A stretch of 8,015 nucleotides of DNA from Athalassotoga sp049965695 (GCF_049965695.1 NZ_JBMFWB010000033.1:1-8015), one strand, 5' to 3'. Counted from the stretch's first letter, positions 1 to 7,065 are shown. The notes: generated from the letters alone by a model not told the origin. Made by a program: numbers and translations.

Positions 1-209
1 AACATTTGTTCACGATCATTCGTAGAACTTGGCCCCTGAATGAGTTGAACATGTATATCCGGATTTTGCTGTTCAAAAAGTTGTATCGCTTTTGCAAAAA
101 ACCCCTGCGTATCCGGTCCAGTTAGTAAAGTTAAATTCGTCGTTGCTGCTATGCTTGACACAACAAAAGCGGCAATCAAAACGAGCGAAAAAAATATCCC
201 TTTTTTCAT
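1..209 (-). CDS. ABC transporter extracellular solute-binding protein, N-terminal part (runs off window)
   Basis: The reading frame opens with ATG at 209 and stays open to the window edge, giving 69 residues. Residues 1-22 form a signal peptide: two lysines, a hydrophobic stretch (IFFSLVLIAAFVV) and a small-residue cleavage area (SSIAA). The mature start has a short beta strand (NLTLLTG), then a helix followed by FEQQNPDIHVQLIQG and a Ser-Ser-Thr-Asn-Asp turn, the usual N-terminal pattern of family 1 (sugar-type) binding proteins of ABC importers. It would capture a ligand, probably a sugar, outside the membrane and deliver it to a permease whose genes would lie beyond the left edge. The start is set by an excellent Shine-Dalgarno AAGGAGGG at 216-223, six bases ahead of the ATG. 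The ligand cannot be read from this fragment. No cysteine lipobox is seen, so it is probably a soluble periplasmic protein rather than a lipoprotein. Confidence 0.8.
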   Translation of the reverse strand, partial: MKKGIFFSLVLIAAFVVSSIAATTNLTLLTGPDTQGFFAKAIQLFEQQNPDIHVQLIQGPSSTNDREQM

Positions 210-318
210 ATCTTTCCCTCCTTAGAAATTAAATTTTAGACAAAAATAAAAACCCAACTGCAAAAATCTTTTTAAAATTCACCTCCTTTCGACATGGAAT
301 GTTTGTTTTTTAAATTAA

Positions 319-349
319 AAATGTAAAAATGAAAACATTTACATTTATA
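319..349 (-). promoter_or_regulatory. Candidate operator and -10 box upstream of the solute-binding protein gene
   Basis: AAATGTAAA (319-327) and TTTACATTT (338-346) form a perfect 9-base inverted repeat with a 10-base spacer. Nested inside is a second inverted repeat, AAATG (327-331) and CATTT (336-340), whose centre is shifted by one base. On the minus strand a TATAAA box (344-349) overlaps the outer arm, so the palindrome would cover roughly -10 to +20 of a transcript into the binding-protein gene, where a repressor would block initiation. No good -35 is seen at 17 bases. Local sugar regulators of the LacI or ROK type commonly use such sites in front of ABC transporter genes; which family acts here is inference. 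The very high AT content makes chance palindromes easier, hence moderate confidence. Confidence 0.45.
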
Positions 350-613
350 ATGTATCACAACAATTGAAATATTAAAAACTCAAATAATAACCATTTTGGA
401 CTTTTAGCGACGTTATTCGGCTGTAAAAGTCGATTTACTCGTTTTTTCTAATGATTTCTGCTCTTATTTTGAATATACTTCTGATTTTGAAAATCACCTT
501 TGTTTGATGGGTGATATTCTCGATCGGGTCGATGTGGAATCACTCTTAAGAGTCTCAGCAATCCCTCATCAGATGCTACGTATTCGAATTATGGGCACAT
601 GCCGCATCGATGA
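350..613. other. Intergenic stretch without a recognisable gene
   Basis: About 260 bases between the divergent binding-protein and oxidoreductase genes. I see no convincing gene on either strand. What is visible: a hairpin with arms GACTTTTAGC (399-408) and GC-TG-TAAAAGTC (420-431); a perfect interrupted palindrome GATTTTGAAAATC (483-495); ATCACC (493-498) facing GGTGAT (510-515); and a perfect 12-base palindrome ACTCTTAAGAGT (542-553). The minus strand has an open frame of about 47 codons (roughly 447-590) with no start or ribosome site and no family resemblance. These may be regulator sites or remnants; nothing ties them to a function. Confidence 0.4.
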
Positions 614-642
614 TTCGGAATTTGAATTTTGTTTGGTATAAT
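614..642 (+). promoter_or_regulatory. Extended -10 promoter for the oxidoreductase-metH operon
   Basis: A perfect TATAAT lies at 637-642, preceded by TGG (634-636), which makes a TGn extended -10 element. The hexamer 17 bases upstream, TTCGGA (614-619), matches the -35 consensus at only three positions, as is usual where an extended -10 compensates. Transcription would start near 649, so the leader would be about 18 bases, beginning almost at the Shine-Dalgarno AAAGGAAG (651-658). No riboswitch fits between this promoter and the start codon at 667. Confidence 0.6.
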
Positions 643-666
643 TGATTTTGAAAGGAAGCGATTTTC

Positions 667-1626
667 ATGAAATGGGCAATAATTGGATTCGGAAGTATTT
701 CAAAGAACAGATTTGTGCCAGCACTTGAGGAAGCAGGGGGAACGTTAAGCGCGGTAGTCACTGGAAATCCTGAAAAGGTAAAGCACGAAGTCGGCAAGCA
801 TATTAAAATCACAGATAAAATAGACGATCTTGAAGATGTGGATATTGTTTACATTGCGACACCGAATTCACTTCATAAATCTCAAACCATAGCATGTGCC
901 AAACGTGGCATAAATGTTTTTTGTGAAAAGCCTGTCGGAATGAACGCGGAAGAAGCAAAGCAAATGGCCGAATTTTGTGATAAATCCGGTGTAACCTTTG
1001 GCGTGGCGCACATGGGAAGATTTAACAGTTACAATGTACTTGCAAGGGACATTTTAAAATCGAATGAACTTGGAAAAATCGGTATAGTCAAGGCAAGTTT
1101 TTCTTTTGTCAATACTGAACGGAATAAATGGAGATACGATCTATCTTTAAGCGGCGGCGGCGCGATAATGGATATAGGCATTCATGTGATAAACTCGTTG
1201 AGGTTTATGCTTGAAAGGGACGTTGAAGAGATAACGGCCATAAACGAAAATCTGGGTTACGAGGTCGATCAAAATGCCGCAGCCATAATGAAATTTGCAA
1301 ATGGACCTATCGCACTCGTCGACAGCAGTTTTGACACCTACCCAAGCGTCTCATTTGAGTTTCGTGGAGATAAAGGCATGATGTACGTCATGGATACGCT
1401 CTTTCAGGATTACAAGGGAAGGGTTATAGTTGCAAAAGATGGATCCTTTGAATTAAGAGATGTGATAGACAAAAAACCATATGTTTTAGAAATAGAAGAT
1501 ATGGAAAAGGCTGTTAAAAATCATACCAGACCCGCAACTGACGGATGGGAAGCCTTTAAAGACATGCAAATTGTCGATAACTGGTACAAATCGGCAAAAG
1601 CATCAAAAACCGTGAAGATAATCTGA
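667..1626 (+). CDS. Gfo/Idh/MocA-family NAD(P)-dependent oxidoreductase
   Basis: A 319-residue soluble dehydrogenase, a little short for a family usually of 330-390. The N-terminal Rossmann fold starts at once with the nucleotide-binding turn IIGFGSIS (residues 5-12, GxG at 7-9). ATPN at 64-67 closes the fourth strand, and the hallmark CEKP motif (86-89) holds Lys88, the conserved lysine of the family. The C-terminal alpha/beta domain carries SGGGAIMDIGIH (162-173) with the usual Asp169 and His173 pair at the active site. Family members oxidise or reduce sugars, inositols and related polyols; the substrate here cannot be decided. The ATG at 667 has a Shine-Dalgarno AAAGGAAG eight bases upstream. 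It is first in a tight operon: its TGA is 10 bases before the MetH reactivation gene. That pairing has no obvious biochemical logic, so it may be simple co-transcription. Confidence 0.88.
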   Translation: MKWAIIGFGSISKNRFVPALEEAGGTLSAVVTGNPEKVKHEVGKHIKITDKIDDLEDVDIVYIATPNSLHKSQTIACAKRGINVFCEKPVGMNAEEAKQMAEFCDKSGVTFGVAHMGRFNSYNVLARDILKSNELGKIGIVKASFSFVNTERNKWRYDLSLSGGGAIMDIGIHVINSLRFMLERDVEEITAINENLGYEVDQNAAAIMKFANGPIALVDSSFDTYPSVSFEFRGDKGMMYVMDTLFQDYKGRVIVAKDGSFELRDVIDKKPYVLEIEDMEKAVKNHTRPATDGWEAFKDMQIVDNWYKSAKASKTVKII

Positions 1627-1636
1627 AGAGGACGAA

Positions 1637-2242
1637 GTGGAGATATTTGAGATACCACCAAAAGATGTCGAAATACCACAGAGGGCTATCGCTGCAAGAA
1701 TGGGCTTTAAAGGGGTTGGCGAGATTCCCGATGAATTCAGGCACAGATACGATGAAGCGATGTCAATAGCCATGGAAATCGCAAAGCCTGTTGTCGCCAT
1801 TGAAGATTTCCCCGTTTATCCTCCAAGGACATCACAAAAAGGGATACTCATAGACATAATAGAGATAACAGGTACACTCGCAAAATCTCAACTCGGAAAT
1901 AGTGTTGAAGTAACAGCCATGCTTGCCACACTCGGAAGCGATCTCGATGATGAGATAGCAAAATTTCATGAAGACGGAGAAGAGTTGAAATCATTTATGC
2001 TTGACGCCATAGGATCAGAACTCGTGGAATATGTTGCAAGACGCGTGGACGGCGAATTAAGATCGAGAAAATCGCTCAAAGGCAGTGCCAGAATCGCTCC
2101 CGGATATGTGGATCTTTCGATAAGTCTCAACGCGTGGTTTGCCTCCAAACTCGGAAAATTCATCTCTGTCAGATCAGATCCGCAATCATTCACATTTTTA
2201 CCAAGAAAGACTATATCTGCGTTCATAGGGTGGTCGAATTGA
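1637..2242 (+). CDS. Stand-alone methionine synthase reactivation (AdoMet-binding) domain protein, TM0269-like
   Basis: A 201-residue protein corresponding to the C-terminal activation domain that is fused to MetH in E. coli but encoded separately in Thermotoga maritima (TM0269). In fused enzymes this domain binds S-adenosylmethionine and supports reductive methylation of cobalamin after it has oxidised to the inactive cob(II)alamin state. Visible signs: an N-terminal segment EIFEIPPKDVEIP; a central helical part (about 85-145) ending in EYVARRVDGELRS; and RIAPGYVDL (152-160), matching the RxAPGY loop that contacts AdoMet. The C-terminus (FLPRKTISAFIGWS) resembles the domain's closing 'P.KS.SGiiG' strand. 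The start is GTG at 1637 with GAGGA at 1628-1632, only four bases away. The stop codon overlaps the start of metH, which points to coupled translation and paired production with its partner enzyme. Confidence 0.85.
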   Translation: MEIFEIPPKDVEIPQRAIAARMGFKGVGEIPDEFRHRYDEAMSIAMEIAKPVVAIEDFPVYPPRTSQKGILIDIIEITGTLAKSQLGNSVEVTAMLATLGSDLDDEIAKFHEDGEELKSFMLDAIGSELVEYVARRVDGELRSRKSLKGSARIAPGYVDLSISLNAWFASKLGKFISVRSDPQSFTFLPRKTISAFIGWSN

Positions 2243-4548
2243 ACAGAAAAGCAATTGCCGATATTTTAAAAGAAAGAGTTTTGATCTTAGACGGTGCCTA
2301 TGGAACTGAGTTTATGAGAAGAGGGTTTAAAAAAAGTCCGGAAGAGATTTTGCTTGAACATCCGGAGGCAATAAAAAAACTTCACGAAGAATACGTTAAA
2401 TCCGGATCCAACGCTTTGCTTACATCAACTTTTGGCGCAAATCCTATAAAACTTTCAAAGATAGGTCTCGAATCTCATCACGACGAGATAGTCAGAAATG
2501 CCGTTAAAATAGCAAAAGATGCCTCGAAAGGCGCACTTGTATTTGGAGACATCGGGCCAACGGGAGACTTACCGTATCCGATAGGAGAAAGGTCTTTCGA
2601 CGAGTATTACGAAAGTTTTCAAAAGACTTCAAAGATTCTGCTTGAAGAAGATGTCGATGCGATAATTCTTGAAACATTCACCGATATTTTAGAGTTAAAG
2701 GCTGCGTACTATGCCGTTCGTGATCTTTCGAATGACATCTTTTTGATAGCACATCTTACTTTTGATGAAAACAGCAGAACCCTTACCGGAACCGATCCTG
2801 TTAATTTTGCGATAATTTTCGATGATCTCGATGTTGACGCAATAGGAATAAATTGCTCTTTAGGGCCTGAAGAAATGCTGCCCATTTTTGAAGAACTCTC
2901 AAAATACACGCATAAATTTCTCACAGTCGAACCTGATGCGGGTGAACCGATTTTAAAGGGAGACACCGTTGAATATCCAATAAAGCCTGATGAATTTGCA
3001 ATTCACATGGATTCATACTGGGAAGCAGGGGCAAATATCATAGGATCCTGCTGCGGATCTAACCCTGCTCATACTTCCAAAATATCCACTATCATAGGAA
3101 AAAGAAGTCCTGTCGAAAGGGACGAAAAGCGTCTGTTCGCAATTTCAAGTCCATCGTCCATCGTGAATTTTGACAAATTCGTACTCATAGGAGAAAGACT
3201 GAATCCTGCCGGAAAGAAAAAACTTACGGAAGCAATGCGAGGAGAAAAGATCGATTACATAGTGGATCAGGCAAGAGAACAAATTGACAGGGGAGCACAT
3301 TCTTTAGATCTTAATTTTGGAGTAGAACAGACGATATCAAAAAAATTCATGTCAAAGGCTGTCTCGGCCATAACCTACAAAACGGGATCCCCACTCTCTT
3401 TGGACATCCAAACGCCGGAAATACTCGAATTCATAATGAAAAGATATCCCGGCAGGCCACTTGTCAATTCCGCCAGAGCAGTCGACGAAGAATTTTTAAA
3501 GCGTGCCGATTTCATAAAGAAATACGGCGGCATCTTGATAACGCTTTCGATGGGTGAGCGGGTACCGGAAAATTTTGAAGACAGAAAAGCATCGATAAAT
3601 CACATTTTGGAAATGTTGGATTCGATAGGTTTATCAAAAGACCGAATTATTTTCGATCCGATAGTGCTTGCGATCGGTGCAGGCGCTGATGCGCGCGAAA
3701 CCATAAAAACAATTTCTTATCTTGATTCAATGGGTTTAAAAACGACTTTCGGTTTATCAAACGTTTCATTCGGAATGCCTGACAGATCTTACATAAACGG
3801 CGCTTTCCTGACGATGGCGATTTTAAACGGTTTAAGTTCTGCGATAATGAACCCTCTCGATGAAATAGTCATGGGAAACTTAAAGGCTTCGCTTTTACTT
3901 TCAAAAAGGTCTCAAATTGAAGTTGAAAGAGTTCAAGGCACAGACGAACTTTTGAACTTTGTTTTAACCGGAGCGGAAGAAAAACTGCTGGACGAAGTTG
4001 ATAATCTTTTGAAAACTCAAGAACCTGTGTCCGTCATAGAAAAACATCTCAAACCGGTTATGGACAAAGTGGGAGATCTGTACGGCGCGGGGAAGATATT
4101 TTTGCCCCAGTTGATACTTGCCGCTCAGACGGCACAAAAGGCCTTCGAAAAAGTCCAAAAACTCATTCCATCCGGAGGCGATTATGGAAAGTTCATCATA
4201 GCGACGGTTAAAGGAGATGTCCACGATATAGGCAAAAACATAGTGGCGACGATAGTTAAAAGTGCAGGATACAAAGTACTCGATCTCGGACGCGATGTGC
4301 CTTCTGAAAAGATAGTCGATATGGCCGAAAAAGAAAAGCCTGTAATGGTAGGACTTTCAGCCATGATGACGACCACTGCACCGAGGATAAAAGATGTAAC
4401 GGACGAAATGAAAAAAAGGCATCTCCCAATTCCTGTCATAGTAGGAGGTGCCTCTCTTAACGAATCACTCGCAAAAGAACTCGGCGCTGATTTCTACGCC
4501 AAAAGCGCAACTGATGCTATCAAATATCTGAAAGATTTAAAAAGTTAA
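2239..4548 (+). CDS. metH: Cobalamin-dependent methionine synthase lacking the reactivation domain
   Basis: Transfers a methyl group from methyltetrahydrofolate via cobalamin to homocysteine, making methionine. Three modules are seen. The homocysteine domain (about 1-300) opens with LDGAYGTEFMRRG and has zinc ligands Cys206 (GINCS), Cys271 and Cys272 (SCCGS), nearly the same numbers as in T. maritima MetH. The pterin domain (about 310-560) starts with LIGERLNPAGKKKL. The cobalamin module has a four-helix cap (EKHLKPVMDKVGDLY...PQLILAAQT) and the B12 fold with GDVHDIGKN, where His662 is the lower axial ligand, plus SAMMTTT and VGGASLN. It ends there; the reactivation domain is the preceding gene. 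I chose TTG at 2239: it gives 769 residues, the family length for the split form, overlaps the upstream TGA as TTGA, and follows the purine-rich AGGGTGG (2227-2233). GTG at 2230 is the alternative. An in-frame extension to 2134 lies inside the upstream gene and does not resemble MetH. Confidence 0.95.
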   Translation: MNRKAIADILKERVLILDGAYGTEFMRRGFKKSPEEILLEHPEAIKKLHEEYVKSGSNALLTSTFGANPIKLSKIGLESHHDEIVRNAVKIAKDASKGALVFGDIGPTGDLPYPIGERSFDEYYESFQKTSKILLEEDVDAIILETFTDILELKAAYYAVRDLSNDIFLIAHLTFDENSRTLTGTDPVNFAIIFDDLDVDAIGINCSLGPEEMLPIFEELSKYTHKFLTVEPDAGEPILKGDTVEYPIKPDEFAIHMDSYWEAGANIIGSCCGSNPAHTSKISTIIGKRSPVERDEKRLFAISSPSSIVNFDKFVLIGERLNPAGKKKLTEAMRGEKIDYIVDQAREQIDRGAHSLDLNFGVEQTISKKFMSKAVSAITYKTGSPLSLDIQTPEILEFIMKRYPGRPLVNSARAVDEEFLKRADFIKKYGGILITLSMGERVPENFEDRKASINHILEMLDSIGLSKDRIIFDPIVLAIGAGADARETIKTISYLDSMGLKTTFGLSNVSFGMPDRSYINGAFLTMAILNGLSSAIMNPLDEIVMGNLKASLLLSKRSQIEVERVQGTDELLNFVLTGAEEKLLDEVDNLLKTQEPVSVIEKHLKPVMDKVGDLYGAGKIFLPQLILAAQTAQKAFEKVQKLIPSGGDYGKFIIATVKGDVHDIGKNIVATIVKSAGYKVLDLGRDVPSEKIVDMAEKEKPVMVGLSAMMTTTAPRIKDVTDEMKKRHLPIPVIVGGASLNESLAKELGADFYAKSATDAIKYLKDLKS

Positions 4549-4569
4549 TGCTAAATCGTTTTTCCTACG

Positions 4570-5463
4570 CTATTTGTCATTGTTTTGTATTACGATCCAC
4601 TTCCCGTAAGCCCTGTTTACATCCTCTGATGTCAGCATGATATCATCGGATATCCCAACTTTGACCATTTCTTTGGATAATCGCACTATCTGAGGAGCCC
4701 TCAGAGAGGCCGTTTCAAGTACTTTGTCATTTTTGAAAAGATCGAAAGTACTTCCATCGTAGACTATCTTCCCCTGATTCATGACGATGGATCTCGGACA
4801 GAATTCGGCGACAAGACGCATATCATGCGTGATGACTATTATCGTCGTACCATCTTCATTCAATTTTTTAAGCAACTGCATTATTTCTTTTGACATCTTG
4901 TAATCCTGCCCCGTTGTTGGTTCATCCACTATTATTATCTCCGGATGCATTGCAAGCACACTTGCAACTCCAAGTCTTCTTTTCTGTCCTCTCCCGAGAA
5001 AAAGCGGATCTTCTTTTATTTTGTCAATCAAATTAACACTTTTCAAAACGGTGTTGACCCTTTCTTCTATAACAGATTGAGAAACTCCCATGTTTTTAAG
5101 GCCGTAAGCAACTTCAGCGTACACGTTTCTGTTGAATATCTGATGATCCGGATTTTGAAACACATATCCCACATGACGTGGCATGTTTCTCCTGTTTTTT
5201 ACGTCATGGAGATCGAGATCCGCGACTTTAACCGTTCCGCTCACATACTGGCGAGGATCTCTTTCGTTAAGTTGCATTTGATGGGGTATGAGACCGGCGA
5301 TGGAAAAACAAAGAGAGGTTTTCCCGGCCCCACTGGGACCTGTTATCCCAAAAAATTCGCCTGGCTTTACGGTCAAATTTATGTTTTTGAGGGCAAAATC
5401 ACTTACAACCCCTATGAAATTCGGATATTTCCAGTAAAAGTTTTTGATGTTAACTGCATCCAT
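4570..5463 (-). CDS. ecfA: Energy-coupling factor transporter ATPase (EcfA/CbiO type)
   Basis: The ATP-hydrolysing subunit of an ECF importer, acting on the cytoplasmic face with EcfT. Counted from the GTG at 5472 (300 residues): Walker A GPSGAGKT (45-52), Q-loop VFQNPDHQ (104-111), signature FLGRGQKRRLGVA (158-170), Walker B IIIVDEPTTGQD (179-190) and the switch histidine in THD (His216). The signature departs from LSGGQ but keeps the essential Gly-Gln; such LxxGQ variants occur among ECF ATPases. I prefer the ATG at 5463, three codons in, because GAGGTGA (5468-5474) then serves as its Shine-Dalgarno; the GTG would overlap that site, though it would give a GTGA overlap with the upstream stop. 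Only one ATPase gene is present, so the transporter either uses a homodimer or borrows a second ATPase. It is last in the S-T-A operon and converges on metH with 21 bases between stops. Confidence 0.92.
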   Translation of the reverse strand: MDAVNIKNFYWKYPNFIGVVSDFALKNINLTVKPGEFFGITGPSGAGKTSLCFSIAGLIPHQMQLNERDPRQYVSGTVKVADLDLHDVKNRRNMPRHVGYVFQNPDHQIFNRNVYAEVAYGLKNMGVSQSVIEERVNTVLKSVNLIDKIKEDPLFLGRGQKRRLGVASVLAMHPEIIIVDEPTTGQDYKMSKEIMQLLKKLNEDGTTIIVITHDMRLVAEFCPRSIVMNQGKIVYDGSTFDLFKNDKVLETASLRAPQIVRLSKEMVKVGISDDIMLTSEDVNRAYGKWIVIQNNDK

Positions 5464-5468
5464 CTCGA

Positions 5469-6347
5469 TCACCTCATGATCCCAAGCATTATCATCAAAT
5501 TGATGAAGTAAGATGCTATCAATATGATGACAGAGAAGCCAAGCAATATGAAATCCCTCGAATGCAGCGTATCACTTGCTTTAACTGGCGTTATGTGATT
5601 TGCCTTGCTAAAGCCACGAGCTTCAAGTGCCGAAGCCATGTCAACCGATCTCTTTATCATCGCGGCAGTCAGCGGAATAGAAAGAGAGATGAAATTTTTT
5701 GCATTTTTGATTATGCTTTTTCCAGAACTTATACTTGCACCTCTCGCGAACTGTGCATGGCGTATGGAATCAAAATCACTTTGCATGACATGAAAACTTC
5801 TCAATATCATGGAGGTAAAGAAGGCTATTTTGAATGGAGATTTCAACGCACTCATGGATTCTATTATATCTGAATCTCTTGTGGTCATTATGACAAGTAA
5901 AGTGAGGAAGGCCATCGCGGCGTATCCGACGATCTTCGTGATGCCAACTTCCAAAGAAAGTGTCGTTATCTTAAATGGAATTCCATAAGGCACAAGCGAG
6001 AAAAGTACGTTGCTTCCAACCTGATTGAACACAAGCCACCACAAAAGCATTATCAAAAGTGCAATCGGAAGTATGACAAGATACGTTCTGACAAGGAATT
6101 TCAAAACTCTCGCGTCTTCCATGAAGGCTAAGACGATGAAAAGTATCACCCCAGCGGAAAGCAAATCGGGTGTAGGTTCAGTCATAAATCTTATCACGGC
6201 AAGAGAAACAATTATGAGAATTGAAAATTTTATTATCGCGTTGAGCCTTGTGAAAATTGATCCGCGTCTTGCCGAAAAAAGCAATGTCTTTATGTACTTC
6301 TTCTCACCACTCCTGTTTACCCTTACCGCCTGAACATCTTCGGCCAT
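5469..6347 (-). CDS. ecfT: Energy-coupling factor transporter transmembrane subunit EcfT
   Basis: The membrane scaffold that joins the ATPase to the substrate-binding S component (CbiQ/EcfT family). With the start chosen it has 292 residues. An N-terminal cytoplasmic tail of about 30 residues is followed by hydrophobic helices (for example FSILIIVSLAVIRF, LSAGVILFIVLAF, YLVILPIALLIMLLWWLVF, YAAMAFLTLLVIM), then the long cytoplasmic coupling helices. These carry the two Ala-Arg-Gly motifs diagnostic for EcfT, at about residues 201-203 (QFARGAS) and 243-245 (ALEARGF), and a last membrane helix ends the protein. The start is ATG at 6347: it overlaps the end of the S-component frame as TGATG and follows AAAGGATGG (6356-6364). 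The frame stays open upstream to 6473, but that part lies inside the S-component gene, is not hydrophobic and does not resemble EcfT. Six bases separate its stop from the ATPase start. Confidence 0.93.
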   Translation of the reverse strand: MAEDVQAVRVNRSGEKKYIKTLLFSARRGSIFTRLNAIIKFSILIIVSLAVIRFMTEPTPDLLSAGVILFIVLAFMEDARVLKFLVRTYLVILPIALLIMLLWWLVFNQVGSNVLFSLVPYGIPFKITTLSLEVGITKIVGYAAMAFLTLLVIMTTRDSDIIESMSALKSPFKIAFFTSMILRSFHVMQSDFDSIRHAQFARGASISSGKSIIKNAKNFISLSIPLTAAMIKRSVDMASALEARGFSKANHITPVKASDTLHSRDFILLGFSVIILIASYFINLMIMLGIMR

Positions 6348-6991
6348 CACGAGATCCATCCTTTGTTCAGCAGACCATACCTTTCCACTATCGGTGTGAG
6401 ATATCTGCTTAAAAACGGCATCAAAATAAGCACTATCGCATCTCCTATTATCCACAGAGAAGCGCCAAGCCAATACGCTTTAATGGGCACAAATCCAAGT
6501 TCAGTTAGCACCCACACGCCCTACATTCCTCCGAATATGTTTGTGATGCCCATAACCCAGACCACGAACCAAATAGTTGCACCGACTTTAGAAAATATAT
6601 CGCGGCCAAATGGGTCGATTCCATGTCTTGCAAGGTATCCCCTGTAAAGCAGAAAAATCAAAAGTGCGGGAATGAAATCTCCAACACTGAAGAACAAAGA
6701 TGGGATGATCGGCAATCCTGTCAAGAGTCCGGCACCGACGACACTTCCGATCCATGCAGCCAGTATACCCCAAAAGCCCCACCAAAGTGTGAAGACGACG
6801 AAAAACGGATATGCCCAATAAAGAAATCCTATGCCAGGTCCAACGACAGGCGTGGCAACGGCGCCAAGCCAAGAAAGCAGAATGACAACGGCAATTTGCA
6901 CGGCGTAAAGCACGTACTTCGTTGTGGTTATCTTACCCGGATTCCAGCCCAACGTGTAAATCTCGGACGGATTTACTTTTTCTTCACTCAT
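6347..6991 (-). pseudogene. ECF transporter S component (predicted purine-specific), interrupted by in-frame TAG at codon 157
   Basis: Substrate-binding membrane protein of the ECF importer encoded downstream. The frame from ATG 6991 runs 156 codons to TAG at 6521-6523, then continues open for 57 codons to TGA (6347-6349), so the intact product would be about 214 residues. Hydrophobic segments fall near residues 26-46, 54-71, 73-92, 95-117, 136-155 and 172-194: six helices, the normal S-component number, with only the sixth beyond the TAG. Gly- and Pro-rich loops such as VVGPGIGF and TGLPIIP fit the fold. The start has a strong AAGGAGG (6997-7003) five bases away. The C-terminal frame ends at TGATG with ecfT, as in an intact operon, so the two halves belong to one gene. 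A purine riboswitch lies upstream, hence the predicted substrate; I do not recognise the sequence as a named S-component family. GGAGGA (6527-6532) before a GTG (6515-6517) could allow a restart after the TAG. Confidence 0.75.
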
Positions 6992-7018
6992 AAAAACCTC
7001 CTTAAGATGAGATAAAAT

Positions 7019-7047
7019 GAAAAAAGATCACCTAACTTCGTGATCTT
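7019..7047 (-). terminator. Rho-independent terminator of the purine riboswitch expression platform
   Basis: Read on the minus strand, AAGATCAC (7040-7047) and GTGATCTT (7024-7031) make a perfect 8-base stem around the 8-base loop GAAGTTAG, followed directly by a run of six T (7020-7025). It sits between the aptamer and the S-component ribosome site, about 30 bases ahead of the ATG, so termination here would silence the whole transporter operon. Confidence 0.85.
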
Positions 7048-7065
7048 CTGATAAAAACAGATCAC
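7040..7065 (-). promoter_or_regulatory. Antiterminator hairpin competing with terminator and aptamer P1
   Basis: GTGATCT (7059-7065) can pair with AGATCAC (7040-7046), the same strand the terminator needs. Its first three bases, GTG (7063-7065), also form the base of aptamer helix P1. When the aptamer is folded around ligand these bases are held in P1, the antiterminator is weakened and the terminator forms. That gives an OFF switch, the usual logic of guanine riboswitches. Confidence 0.7.

Noticed and set aside
158..170. Degenerate, inactive ATPase because the EcfA signature is LGRGQ (residues, not bases)
   Set aside because: The functional Gly and Gln are kept, and Walker A, Walker B, Q-loop and switch His are all intact; ECF ATPases vary at this motif.
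399..450. Hairpin followed by a T run as a terminator
   Set aside because: The stem is bulged, the loop is large and the T run lies about nine bases after the stem; no upstream plus-strand gene needs it.
576..812. Minus-strand reading frame opposite the oxidoreductase start
   Set aside because: It has no ribosome site, overlaps a well-supported gene and its promoter, and resembles no family.
2134..2238. In-frame upstream extension of metH
   Set aside because: It lies wholly inside the reactivation-domain gene, has no ribosome site and no resemblance to MetH, whose known N-terminus aligns with the TTG start at 2239.
4549..4569. Bidirectional terminator between metH and ecfA
   Set aside because: The 21-base gap between the convergent stop codons has no inverted repeat with a stable stem.
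6348..6473. N-terminal extension of EcfT
   Set aside because: It is the S-component C-terminus read in another frame; the product is not hydrophobic, and the ATG at 6347 has a ribosome site and the TGATG junction.
6521..6523. TAG decoded as pyrrolysine or another amino acid
   Set aside because: Nothing in the window suggests amber recoding, the protein is not a methylamine methyltransferase, and other genes here end normally. Mutation or sequencing error is simpler.
4570..6991. Cobalamin or cobalt importer, suggested by the neighbouring metH
   Set aside because: The operon is convergent with metH and is not co-transcribed; its own leader is a purine riboswitch, with no cobalamin riboswitch elements such as a B12 box.
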